NCBI RefSeq assembly: GCF_001748145.1
Contig: NZ_BCQA01000002.1
Span: 430,139-494,138, forward strand
Reading direction: 5' to 3'
From: Bosea sp. BIWAKO-01
GTDB taxonomy: Bacteria > Pseudomonadota > Alphaproteobacteria > Rhizobiales > Beijerinckiaceae
Length of the DNA stretch: 64,000 nt
Shown here: positions 20,067-27,515 of the stretch, piece by piece
How the letters are laid out: the number at the start of each line of letters is the position of its first letter
Position numbering within the stretch: position 1 is the first letter of the stretch
The notes under the pieces: generated by a model
The model's input: only the letters and a program-made list of their open reading frames with translations
Told to the model about the DNA's origin: nothing
The model's database searches: none
Translations under genes and position numbers: made by a program

Positions 20067-21590
20067 AAATGTCTCAGGTTTTGGCAATTTAGAAATGTCA
20101 CAGCCGCGCTCTCGACGGAGCCTCTGTTGGGGCTGCGGAGACCTCACATATCGCAGCAGCCCCAACAGAGGCGTGGGGAAGGGCGCCTTTGGCGGCGATG
20201 TGCAGATCGACGAAAGAAGGGCGACCTCGCCTTCGTCCCTTGGGACGAGCCACATAGCCACCGGCTTCGCTAGTGGTCTTCACCGGTGCCGGCCTGATCT
20301 CATCCTGGCGGGCCTTCACCCAGGCCAGAACTTCCGACAAGCGCTTGTTCTCGACGATCGCGGCATGGGTCACACGCTGCTTCTTGTCGAAGGTCCGGTA
20401 GGCCAGGCAAACGCCCTTCCAGCGGATCTCGAGCCGGCCATCGGGAAACTCGTAGGTCTCAACATATTTGCCCACCAGGCCAGCGGTCACAGGCGTCTCG
20501 TCCAGAATGACGCGCTTGCCGTCATAAGAGAGGGCCAACTGCTGCGTGACATAGCGCTGTTCGCGCCACGCCAGGATCGTGTCGAGCCGATCCGACGTGC
20601 TCTCGAGAGGACGATGCAGGTCCTCCGGACGGGAAGGCGGCGTCGCGAAGCGCGCATTGAAACGCTCGACAAAGCCCGGAAGGTACGTGTTCGCCGCCTC
20701 GATCGACGAGATCCCGGCCAGCCGCAGCTCCTTCACCAGCCGGTCCTGCAAGGTGCGGTTCACCCGCTCAACCCGGCCCTTGGCCTGGCTCGAATGAGCG
20801 CACAGGATCTCAATGCTCAGCTCGGACAGCGCCCGCCCGAACTGCGTCATGCCTTGGCCTCCGAGAGCCTGGGGCTTCGACACCCGGAAGATCGAGTGCT
20901 TGTCGGAATAGAAGGCAAGGGGCCGACCATGGCTCGTCAGATAGCCCTTCAGCGTCTCAAAATACGCAAAGGCGCTCTCCGACGCCACAAAACGAAGCGC
21001 CACCAGGCGGCTCGTCGCGTCGTCGATAAACACGATCAGCGTGCAGCGCCCGCCGCGATCCTCGAACCAGGCGTGTTCGCTGCCATCAATCTGAACCAGT
21101 TCGCCAAAATGATCGCGGCGGATGCGCGGCTGGTGAAACCGGCGTCGCTGCGTGCGCGACAGCCAGAGCCCGTCCTCGCTCATCCATTTGCGTAGCGTCT
21201 CCCGGGAGACGCTCAGTCCATGCCGCTCCAGCAGCATCTGGCTCGCAAAGGTCGGCCCGAAATCCCGGTAGTGCTCCGCCACATATGCCAGGGCCAGATT
21301 GCGCACATGCGGCCCCAGCAAACGGTTCGACGGACGTCCGCGCGCGCGATGGCGCAGGCCCGCCGCGCCGCCATCTGCAAACAGAAGCGCAAGACGATGC
21401 GCCTGGCGCCGAGACACGCCCATCAAACCGGCCGCCGCCGTCATCGTCAGCCGGCCAGACAAAACCGACCCCAGCACTTCAGCACGCCGAAGCTCTCGTT
21501 CGCTCATCTCCACCCAGCCCATGCCACCCCCCCCCAAACCCATCAGCCCGGGGAGTGTGACATTCCTAGTTTGCCACGGTGGGACATTTT
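20067..21590 (-). mobile_element. ISNCY-type insertion sequence
   Basis: A single transposase gene sits between imperfect inverted ends. The left end reads AAATGTCTCAGG, with a second AATGTCAC 27 bases in; the right end read inward gives AAATGTCCCACC with AATGTCAC at the same spacing. I could not fix a target duplication. The element lies between the cyclase gene and the NsrR region. Confidence 0.8.
20098..21543 (-). CDS. ISNCY-family transposase
   Basis: A 481-residue transposase with an N-terminal helix-turn-helix (TMTAAAGLMGVSRRQAHRLA) and an integrase-like DDE core: LVQIDGSEHAWFE (first Asp), IVFIDDATSRLVALRF, the second Asp in LAFYSDKHSIF, and the Glu in SSQAKGRVERVNRTLQDRL. The tail is basic (RPKGRRRGRPSF). 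Translation may instead begin at the ATG at 21505-21507 (MSERELRRAEVL), where the family usually starts. It looks intact. Confidence 0.9.
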   Translation of the reverse strand: MGLGGGGMGWVEMSERELRRAEVLGSVLSGRLTMTAAAGLMGVSRRQAHRLALLFADGGAAGLRHRARGRPSNRLLGPHVRNLALAYVAEHYRDFGPTFASQMLLERHGLSVSRETLRKWMSEDGLWLSRTQRRRFHQPRIRRDHFGELVQIDGSEHAWFEDRGGRCTLIVFIDDATSRLVALRFVASESAFAYFETLKGYLTSHGRPLAFYSDKHSIFRVSKPQALGGQGMTQFGRALSELSIEILCAHSSQAKGRVERVNRTLQDRLVKELRLAGISSIEAANTYLPGFVERFNARFATPPSRPEDLHRPLESTSDRLDTILAWREQRYVTQQLALSYDGKRVILDETPVTAGLVGKYVETYEFPDGRLEIRWKGVCLAYRTFDKKQRVTHAAIVENKRLSEVLAWVKARQDEIRPAPVKTTSEAGGYVARPKGRRRGRPSFVDLHIAAKGALPHASVGAAAICEVSAAPTEAPSRARL

Positions 21591-21663
21591 AGCTTTGCGC
21601 CTACATCTCGGATTCGCATAAGGTTTGATATGGAACTTCCACCCTATGCCAGGCGGGCGTCAC

Positions 21664-22128
21664 CTATCTCAGGGTAGCTCCGATCCGCAGCGCCTCCTCG
21701 GCGTCCCTGATCCGGAGAGCCAGCGGCGTTGTGAGAGCTGTTCCAGTCGCAGGACACAGCGCGCGTAGAGCCAGATCGCAGACGCTGTCGGCGAGCTCCG
21801 ATAACGAAGCGGCAGCTTGAAAGGGTAGCATCGTCAGCGCCGTTTCCATGAAGAGGTCACGGGCATCAGTCACATGCTCAGGCGCCAACGCTGGAAACGC
21901 TTCATACAACGCCAGTAGGCCGCCGCCATGATCGCCGGTTCGTGCGATCAGAGCCGTGAGAAAATGTTCGAGGCCAACCTCAAAATCATACCAGCGGTTG
22001 CCGACGACACGGCCTAGCGGACTGCGCAACCTGGTGTGGGCGCGCAATCCCTCACTAAACGCCAAAATGATGTCGCGCAGGCTGTCCTCGTCCAAGCAGT
22101 GGGCCTTATCGAATACCAGTCGCGTCAC
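21664..22128 (-). CDS. Hypothetical protein downstream of nsrR
   Basis: A 154-residue soluble, mainly helical protein starting at GTG 22126-22128. It has blocks such as DSLRDIILAFSEGLRAHTRL and NRWYDFEVGLEHFLTALIA. I do not recognise a family. It lies 58 bases behind nsrR on the same strand and so probably shares its transcript, which suggests a role tied to nitric-oxide response; that is inference from position only. Confidence 0.6.
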   Translation of the reverse strand: MTRLVFDKAHCLDEDSLRDIILAFSEGLRAHTRLRSPLGRVVGNRWYDFEVGLEHFLTALIARTGDHGGGLLALYEAFPALAPEHVTDARDLFMETALTMLPFQAAASLSELADSVCDLALRALCPATGTALTTPLALRIRDAEEALRIGATLR

Positions 22129-22186
22129 CTCGAGCCTCTCCTTCCAGCTGCCGAAGCTCAGGGAGCCACTGGGAGCGTTGGTGACG

Positions 22187-22615
22187 TCAGGCGGCTGGCC
22201 GGATGCCGAAGTCCTCAGGCCTCAGCATCAAATCGGCCAGGGTGTAACGGTCGATCGTGCTGAGAAAAGCGGCCAGCGCCTCATGGAGAATGCCCTTGAG
22301 CCGACAGCGCGACGTGACCAGACAGCCATTGCCACTGCCGAAGCACTCGACCAGAGCGAAATCTGGTTCTGTAAGGCGCAACACCTCTCCGATCCCGATC
22401 TCTATCGGAAGTCTAGCCAGGACGAGGCCGCCAGAACGCCCGCGGACCGCTTTGAGGAATCCCGCTTTCGTGAGCAGATTAGCAACCTTCATCAGATGTG
22501 CGCGTGAGATTCCATAGGCCAAGGCCGTTTCCTCGATCGTAATCAGCCGCTCGCCCTGCGCAGCCGCGTACATCAGGATCCTAAGCGAATAGTCGGAGAA
22601 GCTCGTCAATCGCAT
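22187..22615 (-). CDS. nsrR: Rrf2-family regulator, NsrR-like nitric-oxide sensor
   Basis: A 142-residue Rrf2 protein. The winged helix covers residues 1-75 (MRLTSFSDYSLRILMYAA, ISRAHLMKVANLLTKAGFL). The cysteines expected for the Fe-S cluster lie near residues 91-105 in ECFGSGNGC and TSRCRL, the NsrR spacing. NsrR represses NO-detoxification and nitrogen-oxide genes until NO damages its cluster. Neighbours (NnrS, pseudoazurin, nos genes) fit. IscR or RirA are less likely because of context and cysteine spacing. Confidence 0.85.
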   Translation of the reverse strand: MRLTSFSDYSLRILMYAAAQGERLITIEETALAYGISRAHLMKVANLLTKAGFLKAVRGRSGGLVLARLPIEIGIGEVLRLTEPDFALVECFGSGNGCLVTSRCRLKGILHEALAAFLSTIDRYTLADLMLRPEDFGIRPAA

Positions 22616-22807
22616 GGTTCATTTCGGCTTCTAGCCAGTGTTTCACGCGGCAATTTTCGTAAACCAGCCCACTCCCGTCAAAGCCAGACCGCGTGGAGAG
22701 GATCCGCATGTCTGGCTGCTCTGATCTGCGAGCTCAATTCCGCGGGCGGCGTCGCTACACCCTCATTCAGCACGCTACTCCCGCCAAAGCTGAATTGTGT
22801 GCTCGTC

Positions 22808-22930
22808 CTAGACGAAGATCATCACGACGGTCATTCCAATGACGATGAGGACGAGTCCCCATACCAGCATAGGCACCAACGTACTGTCGGCGTTGGGGGC
22901 CTTGGACACGTTCTGAGGTTGGTTGACCAT
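22808..22930 (-). CDS. 40-residue single-span membrane protein
   Basis: A short gene running from ATG 22928-22930 to the TAG at 22808-22810. The protein starts polar (MVNQPQNVSKAPNADST) and ends in one hydrophobic helix (LVPMLVWGLVLIVIGMTVVM, then IFV). Such composition is typical of small subunits or assembly peptides of respiratory complexes. It lies between nsrR and the DUF6455 gene, within the nitrogen-oxide region. The upstream 60 bases are AT-rich, as expected for a promoter. Function unknown. Confidence 0.6.
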   Translation of the reverse strand: MVNQPQNVSKAPNADSTLVPMLVWGLVLIVIGMTVVMIFV

Positions 22931-23187
22931 CGCTCTGCACGGCTAAAAATAGGGTTTCCTGGTAATTTCACTACGCTATAAAAGATATACTGTAAATGAC
23001 TGTTTAAGGGCTTTGAGATTTCACGGCCGAGACGGACCTGTCCAAGCAGCATCGATAACGGCAGCTCCATCGATTTCGCGCGAACGCAATCCGGCTATCG
23101 GATGTGTGGCTCCTTGCTCTGCATCAATGAGCCAGATTGCCGGGCTGCTATCGTCAGGTTCGTCCAGTAATGTCATGGGAGTACACC

Positions 23188-23469
23188 ATGCCCTTGGGAC
23201 CTCGGATTATGGACCGTTTCCTGGCCTGGCCAATCTTCGAGCGGGCCCAGAGACAGGCGCATTTATTCGGCGAGATGTTGGAGCGCTCTGGCGCCGATCT
23301 TGGAGCCGCGGTTCGGGAAGGCCGAGGAAGCGCTTTTGCGCTCGCCGCGCGGCGGTGCCTTGCCTGCCCGCATGGCGGCGAATGCCGCAGCTGGCTCGAT
23401 GGCGCCAGAGAGGAAGCTGTGCCCGACTTCTGCCCGAATGCGGTCTATCTGCACCGTACCAGTGCGTGA
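23188..23469 (+). CDS. DUF6455-family protein
   Basis: A 93-residue soluble protein. The start at ATG 23188 has GGGAG eight bases upstream. The C-terminal half carries the DUF6455 cysteine pattern: AARRCLACPHGGECRSWLDG and, near the end, PDFCPNAVYL. Four conserved cysteines suggest metal or Fe-S binding. Genes of this family are often found near denitrification genes in alphaproteobacteria, as here with NnrS; the function is not established. Confidence 0.8.
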   Translation: MPLGPRIMDRFLAWPIFERAQRQAHLFGEMLERSGADLGAAVREGRGSAFALAARRCLACPHGGECRSWLDGAREEAVPDFCPNAVYLHRTSA

Positions 23470-23890
23470 CGTCACGCCCTGGGTCTCGCGATCGAAATCC
23501 GCTGACGCGCGCGCCTCGCCGCGAGACCGATGGACGTTGCTCACGGTGATGAAGCCGCTCGCCCGGCGCGTGCCGTCGCCCTCGATGCGATCCCGCTCGG
23601 CCACCGCCTATGGGCAGATCGAGAGCCTGCTCGCGAGCGAGGCCGATGTGCGGCTTAAGGAACACCAGTGGCTGGTGCAGCTGCGGGAAAGCCGGCCCCG
23701 GGGATCTGCGGGCCATGCCCTAAGCCAAGCAGACGGGAGCGGTTCTGGTCCCGCCCACGCCCGCCTTCTAGCTCAAACCGTGTTCGGTTGCAGAGATGGT
23801 TGATCACATCGCGCTTCGCGCCACGGGGTTGCTCGGCGTTAAGTCCGCGTCGCTCTCCCTCCCTGCCCCAACCAGCTACGAGTCTAGGCC
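23470..23890. other. Intergenic stretch, no convincing gene
   Basis: About 420 bases between the DUF6455 gene and nnrS. The open frames through this stretch have Arg/Ser-rich composition unlike real proteins. I found no FNR/NnrR-type box that passes inspection. Confidence 0.35.
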
Positions 23891-25036
23891 GTGACCTCTG
23901 CGGCGCAGGCGCACGGCTCTTGGCCGCGACAACCGTTTCGGCCCTTCTTCCTGATGGCGGGGCTCGACGCCGTCGCAGGGATCTGGCCGTGGCTGCCGGG
24001 CGGCGGAGTCATGCTTCCTGCGGGTGCATCTGCCGCGGCTTGGCATCGGGACGAACTACTATTTGGCGTAATGCCGGCCGTGCTGGCGGGCTTCATCCTG
24101 ACGGCCTTGCCGCGCTGGACGGGGCGACCGACCCTGTCGCCGCCAGCGCTTGCGGGCCTCGCCGCGCTGTGGCTGGCGGCGCGCTTCTCACATGCCTGGC
24201 TGGGCGACCGAGCGGCAGTGCTTTCTGGAGTTTTCATCCTGGTCCTGGCCGTCATCGTCGCGGAGCAGGTCATGGCCGCTGGTAAGACGCGCGACATTAA
24301 GGTCGTGCTGCTGCTCTTCCTGCTGGCGGCAGCGGCAATGTTGCCGGAGGCCGCGCCAGGCGCTCCAGCTTTCGGCTTCCGGCTGCGCCTCGGCCTCATC
24401 TCCCTTCTGGGGCTGGTGCTGATCATGGCCGGCCGGATCGCGCCCGCCCTAACCGTGGCCTATCTTGAGGCGAGGGGGCAAGTTGCCGGTAGGCTCAAGG
24501 CCGAGTGGAGTGAAATGGCGGCGGGTATCACGGCATCGGCCGCGCTCGGCGCTTGGCTGATCGCGCCGATGACCGCTGCGACCGCGACCCTGTGCGCCGC
24601 GGCGGGTTGCGCCCAACTCGCTCGCCTAGCACGGTGGCAGACGTGGCGAGTGCTGACCTGCCCTGCGATCCTCGCGCTTCATCTTGCCTATGGTTGGGCG
24701 GCGCTTGGTTTTGGCCTTCTCGCGATCGGGACTGTCCGCCCCGAACTGATGGGCGAGGCCGCCGCCATTCACGTCTGGACGATCGGTGCCATCGGCGGCG
24801 CGAGCCTGGCGATCATGGCGAGCATGATCCGACGTCAGACCCGCAAGCCCTTCGCCTCGTCGACCATGTTGACAATAGCGCTCGCCTGGGGGGCGGCGGC
24901 GGCCGTCACCCGGCTGCTGGCGGAGTGCGGTGAGGCGCACCGTCCGCTCTTGCTGCTGCTCGCCGCAGGTTGTTGGATTGCGGCCTTTGCCTTCTTCCTG
25001 ATCGCCTTCAGGGACGAACTGCTGGGGCGCCGGTGA
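23891..25036 (+). CDS. nnrS: NnrS family haem-copper membrane protein
   Basis: A 381-residue protein with about twelve membrane helices, starting at GTG 23891. It has the NnrS opening QPFRPFFLMAGLDAVAGIWPW, the His-containing WHRDELLFGVMPAVLAGF, and later LHLAYGWAALGFGLLAIG and AAIHVWTIGAIGG. NnrS proteins protect cells from nitric oxide and related nitrosative stress during denitrification; the exact reaction is unknown. Placement near NsrR and the nos genes supports that role. Confidence 0.92.
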   Translation: MTSAAQAHGSWPRQPFRPFFLMAGLDAVAGIWPWLPGGGVMLPAGASAAAWHRDELLFGVMPAVLAGFILTALPRWTGRPTLSPPALAGLAALWLAARFSHAWLGDRAAVLSGVFILVLAVIVAEQVMAAGKTRDIKVVLLLFLLAAAAMLPEAAPGAPAFGFRLRLGLISLLGLVLIMAGRIAPALTVAYLEARGQVAGRLKAEWSEMAAGITASAALGAWLIAPMTAATATLCAAAGCAQLARLARWQTWRVLTCPAILALHLAYGWAALGFGLLAIGTVRPELMGEAAAIHVWTIGAIGGASLAIMASMIRRQTRKPFASSTMLTIALAWGAAAAVTRLLAECGEAHRPLLLLLAAGCWIAAFAFFLIAFRDELLGRR

Positions 25037-25339
25037 CGCGGGCGGCGGCGGAACTTGGCGACGGCCACTCGCCTTCTCACGGCGCGACGGAACTGGCGCG
25101 ACGAGTTGTCGATAAGTGTCGAGGCCCAAAGTCGCCTTGCGAACGAGCAGCCGCGCGCCCTCCGGCATAAGACGCGGCAGCCGTCGAAGCTTCGCCGGCG
25201 AACAGGCGCAGTCGGAGAAAATGTTCCGAGCTCGTCCAGAATCCTGCATTGCCGGCCGAAAGCGCTTTGTTACCGATGTCGGCGACAATGAGCGACGTTT
25301 TTGTTCTAGCTCAAACAACAATGGACCGCCGGCGGGTAT

Positions 25340-25425
25340 ACGAAAGCCAACAAATGAAAGCCGCATACAGCATGGGCATGGGCATGGTCGGTATGGTCGT
25401 TGTTGTGACCGATCTTGTATTGGAG
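25340..25425 (+). pseudogene. Pseudoazurin remnant (copper-site end)
   Basis: The DNA around AAATGAAAGCCGCATACAGC and the following GGCATGGTCGGTATGGTCGT is nearly the same as the copper-site segment of the intact pseudoazurin gene (about 27160-27215, coding YKCKPHYGMGMVGLVVV). Here the Cys and His codons are lost (MKAAYSMGMGMVGMVVVVTD) and no N-terminal part is found. It is a decayed partial copy. Confidence 0.65.
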
Positions 25426-26464
25426 CCCCTTCTGCGGGCCGGGGAGTAATGCAATGTTCGGTCTGCGTTACCGCGGCGGATCGGACTTGGATACAGCGGT
25501 TGGCGGCGACCGATTTCATGCGTCACGCGCTCTTCGGCGACAATTGCGCCTTGCGTTACGGCGCGGATGCGAGCTCAGATCTAGCGGTACTGCGCAAGTG
25601 CTGGCCGTTGGCTGCGACGGAATGCCAACCCTCGCTGAGATCCTGTACGTCGCCGGCGGAAAGGACGACGCCAGCAAGACCGTTTACATGGGGAATTGTC
25701 CCGCGTGTCGCGGCGACAAAGGCAAGAGCAACGACGATCTCCGCGCTCCCGGCCTGACCGACAACGAATGGAGCCACGCTGTGCCGGCCTCGGCCGCCTT
25801 CGGTTGGCTCGCCGCTGGCTGGAGCGACCTCACCGAGGACCCGGTACCGAGCCTGATCTATGGTTTGCTGGTTTTCCTGATGGCGCTCGGCGTCGGCGCC
25901 AGCCTCGTCGCCTTCGGACGATACTACGCGCTAGTTCTGGCATTGGCAGCCTTCACGATTGTCGGGCCGCTTCTGGCCGTCGGCCTCTATGAGAAGAGCC
26001 GCCGCCTGGCGATGGGCGAACGGGTTGGCCTGTCGCAGATGATCTTCGTGAAACCGGTAGTTGGTGGGCAGGTACTGTTCACCGGTGTCCTTCTATGCCT
26101 GCTGATCCTGGTGTCACGCCCACTTCCGGGACACGACCTCATCGCGCCAATGCTGTTAACGACCCGTGTTGGCTGGGCGATGGTTCTGGTTGGTGGCGCG
26201 GTGGGCGTTCTTTTTGCTGCTTTCTCCTTTGCCATCAGCGTCTTCGGCCTCTCGATTCAGCTGGACAGGCGTGTCGACGCCTTAACCGCGATGGGCGCAA
26301 GCATGGCATTGGTCTGGAACAACCTGCCAGTGATGCTGGTCTGGGGTGGGGTCGTCGTTGGACTGCTTCTGCTGAGCCTGGCAACTGGGCTGCTCGGCCT
26401 GATTGTCTTGTTCCCGCTGCTGGGGCACGGGACCTGGTATGCGTATCGCGCGATCGCACCCTAG
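25415..26464 (+). CDS. DUF2189 membrane protein fused to a cytochrome remnant
   Basis: The open frame is 349 residues. Residues about 126-349 form a DUF2189 membrane protein: FGWLAAGWSDLTEDPVPSLI, then YGLLVFLMALGVGASLVAFG, GPLLAVGLYEKSRRLAMGE and several further helices to the end. The first about 125 residues are not DUF2189 but frame-shifted CcoP-like debris, so the native start is lost or lies inside (no good ATG is seen before residue 145). DUF2189 proteins often neighbour cytochrome oxidase genes. Expression is doubtful. Confidence 0.7.
   Translation: MYWSPFCGPGSNAMFGLRYRGGSDLDTAVGGDRFHASRALRRQLRLALRRGCELRSSGTAQVLAVGCDGMPTLAEILYVAGGKDDASKTVYMGNCPACRGDKGKSNDDLRAPGLTDNEWSHAVPASAAFGWLAAGWSDLTEDPVPSLIYGLLVFLMALGVGASLVAFGRYYALVLALAAFTIVGPLLAVGLYEKSRRLAMGERVGLSQMIFVKPVVGGQVLFTGVLLCLLILVSRPLPGHDLIAPMLLTTRVGWAMVLVGGAVGVLFAAFSFAISVFGLSIQLDRRVDALTAMGASMALVWNNLPVMLVWGGVVVGLLLLSLATGLLGLIVLFPLLGHGTWYAYRAIAP
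25480..25790 (+). pseudogene. Decayed CcoP-like (cbb3 oxidase) di-haem cytochrome fragment
   Basis: Two frames together resemble the two haem domains of cbb3-oxidase subunit CcoP. One gives MRHALFGDNCALRYGADAS in place of a DNCAACHGADA motif (25517-25573 region); the next gives VYMGNCPACRGDKGKSNDDL and then RAPGLTDNEW in place of NCAACHG...APNLTDNEW. Both CxxCH motifs are mutated (CALRY and CPACR), so no haem could attach normally. A frameshift separates them. The second frame runs on into the DUF2189 protein. Confidence 0.6.
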
Positions 26465-26539
26465 GGCTTTTGCGGTTGCGTGCTGAAGGGGGCCTGGACG
26501 GCGGGGATTTCAAGGAAGAACCCGGACGATCCCCTGACG

Positions 26540-26608
26540 ATGTCGGTGATGTGGAGCGTCGAAGAACCTTGGTTTGGCCTGCTGCTGGTTCTGTGGACGG
26601 TCAGTTAA
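26540..26608 (+). pseudogene. Truncated small membrane ORF cut by an IS3 remnant
   Basis: A frame of 22 codons from ATG 26540 (MSVMWSVEEPWFGLLLVLWT) looks like the start of a membrane protein and ends within the first bases of the IS3 fragment at 26601. The parent gene is not recognised. It may equally be a chance frame. Confidence 0.3.
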
Positions 26609-26728
26609 ACATCTTTTCGAACTCGACCGGGCTGAGATAGCCGATGGTCGAGTGCCTGCGGATCGTGTTGTAGAACCGCTCGATGTAATCAGACACGTCG
26701 GCTCTGGCGGCGCCGCGCGTCCGATAGA
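26601..26728 (-). pseudogene. IS3-family transposase OrfB, C-terminal fragment
   Basis: The minus-strand frame reads DVSDYIERFYNTIRRHSTIG and then YLSPVEFEKMFN before a stop, the characteristic last 35 residues of an IS3-type integrase. The rest of the element is absent, and the upstream side joins unrelated sequence near 26,728. It marks an old insertion and deletion just upstream of pseudoazurin. Confidence 0.85.
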
Positions 26729-26774
26729 TTTCGCCTCCGCTCCGGCGGGCCGACGACCGAGATTTTCTCCGTGT

Positions 26775-26788
26775 TTGCGCCAGAACAA
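26775..26788 (+). promoter_or_regulatory. Candidate FNR/NnrR-type box upstream of pseudoazurin
   Basis: TTGCG-CCAG-AACAA resembles the FNR/CRP-family pattern TTGAT-N4-ATCAA and shares its left half with the box upstream of nosR (TTGCG-TTGG-ATCAA). It is centred about 84 bases before the pseudoazurin start. NnrR or a Dnr/FnrN-type protein would activate here under low oxygen plus NO. The right half has one mismatch to ATCAA. Confidence 0.5.
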
Positions 26789-26865
26789 TTCAGGCTTGGC
26801 GGCCGGCAGGTAAGTCCCTCCGCAGGCGCCATAACCGGCGCGCGCAACTCAACAGGAGACAGATC

Positions 26866-27321
26866 ATGCGGAAGGTCATCGTGCTCGGTGCCCTTGTGGC
26901 TGCACTCGGGGTCACGGGCGTGGCCGGCGCCGCCGAAGTCGAGGTGAAGATGCTCAACAAAGGCGCCGAGGGCATCATGGTGTTCGAGCCCGCTGTGGTG
27001 AAGGTAAACCCCGGCGATACCGTCAAGTTCATCGCCGCCGACAAGGGGCACAACGTCGAGAGCGTTGAGGCGATGCTGCCCGAAGGTGGCAAGGTCTTCG
27101 TCGGCAAGATCAACGAGGAACTCGCCATCACCTTTGATAAGCCCGGCGTCTACGGCTACAAATGCAAGCCGCATTACGGCATGGGCATGGTCGGTCTGGT
27201 CGTGGTCGGCGAACCGCCCAATCTCGACCAGGCAAAGGCCGCAGCGCACCCGCCGAAGGCGAAGCAGGTTTTCGCCACCCTGTTCGACAAGGCCGCCCAC
27301 ATCTCCGTCGCCTCGAAATAG
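26866..27321 (+). CDS. paz: Pseudoazurin (type I blue copper protein)
   Basis: A 151-residue periplasmic cupredoxin that carries electrons to nitrogen-oxide reductases. The signal peptide (MRKVIVLGALVAALGVTGVAGAA) is followed by EVEVKMLNKGAEGIMVFEPA and the copper ligands: the first His in DKGHNVE, and Cys, His and Met in YKCKPHYGMGMVG. The start has AGGAG upstream. Located between NnrS-type genes and nosRZ, it is the likely electron donor to NosZ. Confidence 0.95.
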   Translation: MRKVIVLGALVAALGVTGVAGAAEVEVKMLNKGAEGIMVFEPAVVKVNPGDTVKFIAADKGHNVESVEAMLPEGGKVFVGKINEELAITFDKPGVYGYKCKPHYGMGMVGLVVVGEPPNLDQAKAAAHPPKAKQVFATLFDKAAHISVASK

Positions 27322-27342
27322 CGGAAACTCCGCCGCCGTTAG

Positions 27343-27410
27343 AACATCGGACCGAGAAGTGGAATCCGGTTTTCGGAAAAATCCGATGCTCAAACAAAGA
27401 GCTAGATCGC
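27343..27410. repeat. RIME-like palindromic repeat, copy 1
   Basis: An imperfect palindrome (ACATCGGACCGAGAAGTGGA, then ATCCGGTTTTCGG and ATCCGATGC) placed just after the pseudoazurin stop. It folds as outer arms CATCGGA/TCCGATG and inner CCGARAA/TTTTCGG. Related copies lie at 28788-28855 and 39190-39236. It resembles the intergenic palindromic elements known in Rhizobiales and may act as an RNA stabiliser or terminator. Confidence 0.75.
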
Positions 27411-27515
27411 GGCGGTGAGCCGAGCGTGCCTGTATGGCCGTGATGCGACCTCGCCAACCCCATATCGCTGGCGATTTCCTGCATCGCGGCCGATGAGGAT
27501 CCGGAGACCGAGCCG

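Noticed and set aside
20057..21600. CTTTG near both ends of the ISNCY-type element as a target duplication
   Set aside because: The right copy is not directly adjacent to the inferred end, so it may be coincidence.
24626..25519. 297-codon minus-strand frame overlapping nnrS
   Set aside because: Most of it is antisense to nnrS. The part beyond nnrS (LRRLPRLMPEGARLLVRKAT) is suggestive, but I could not link it to a family.
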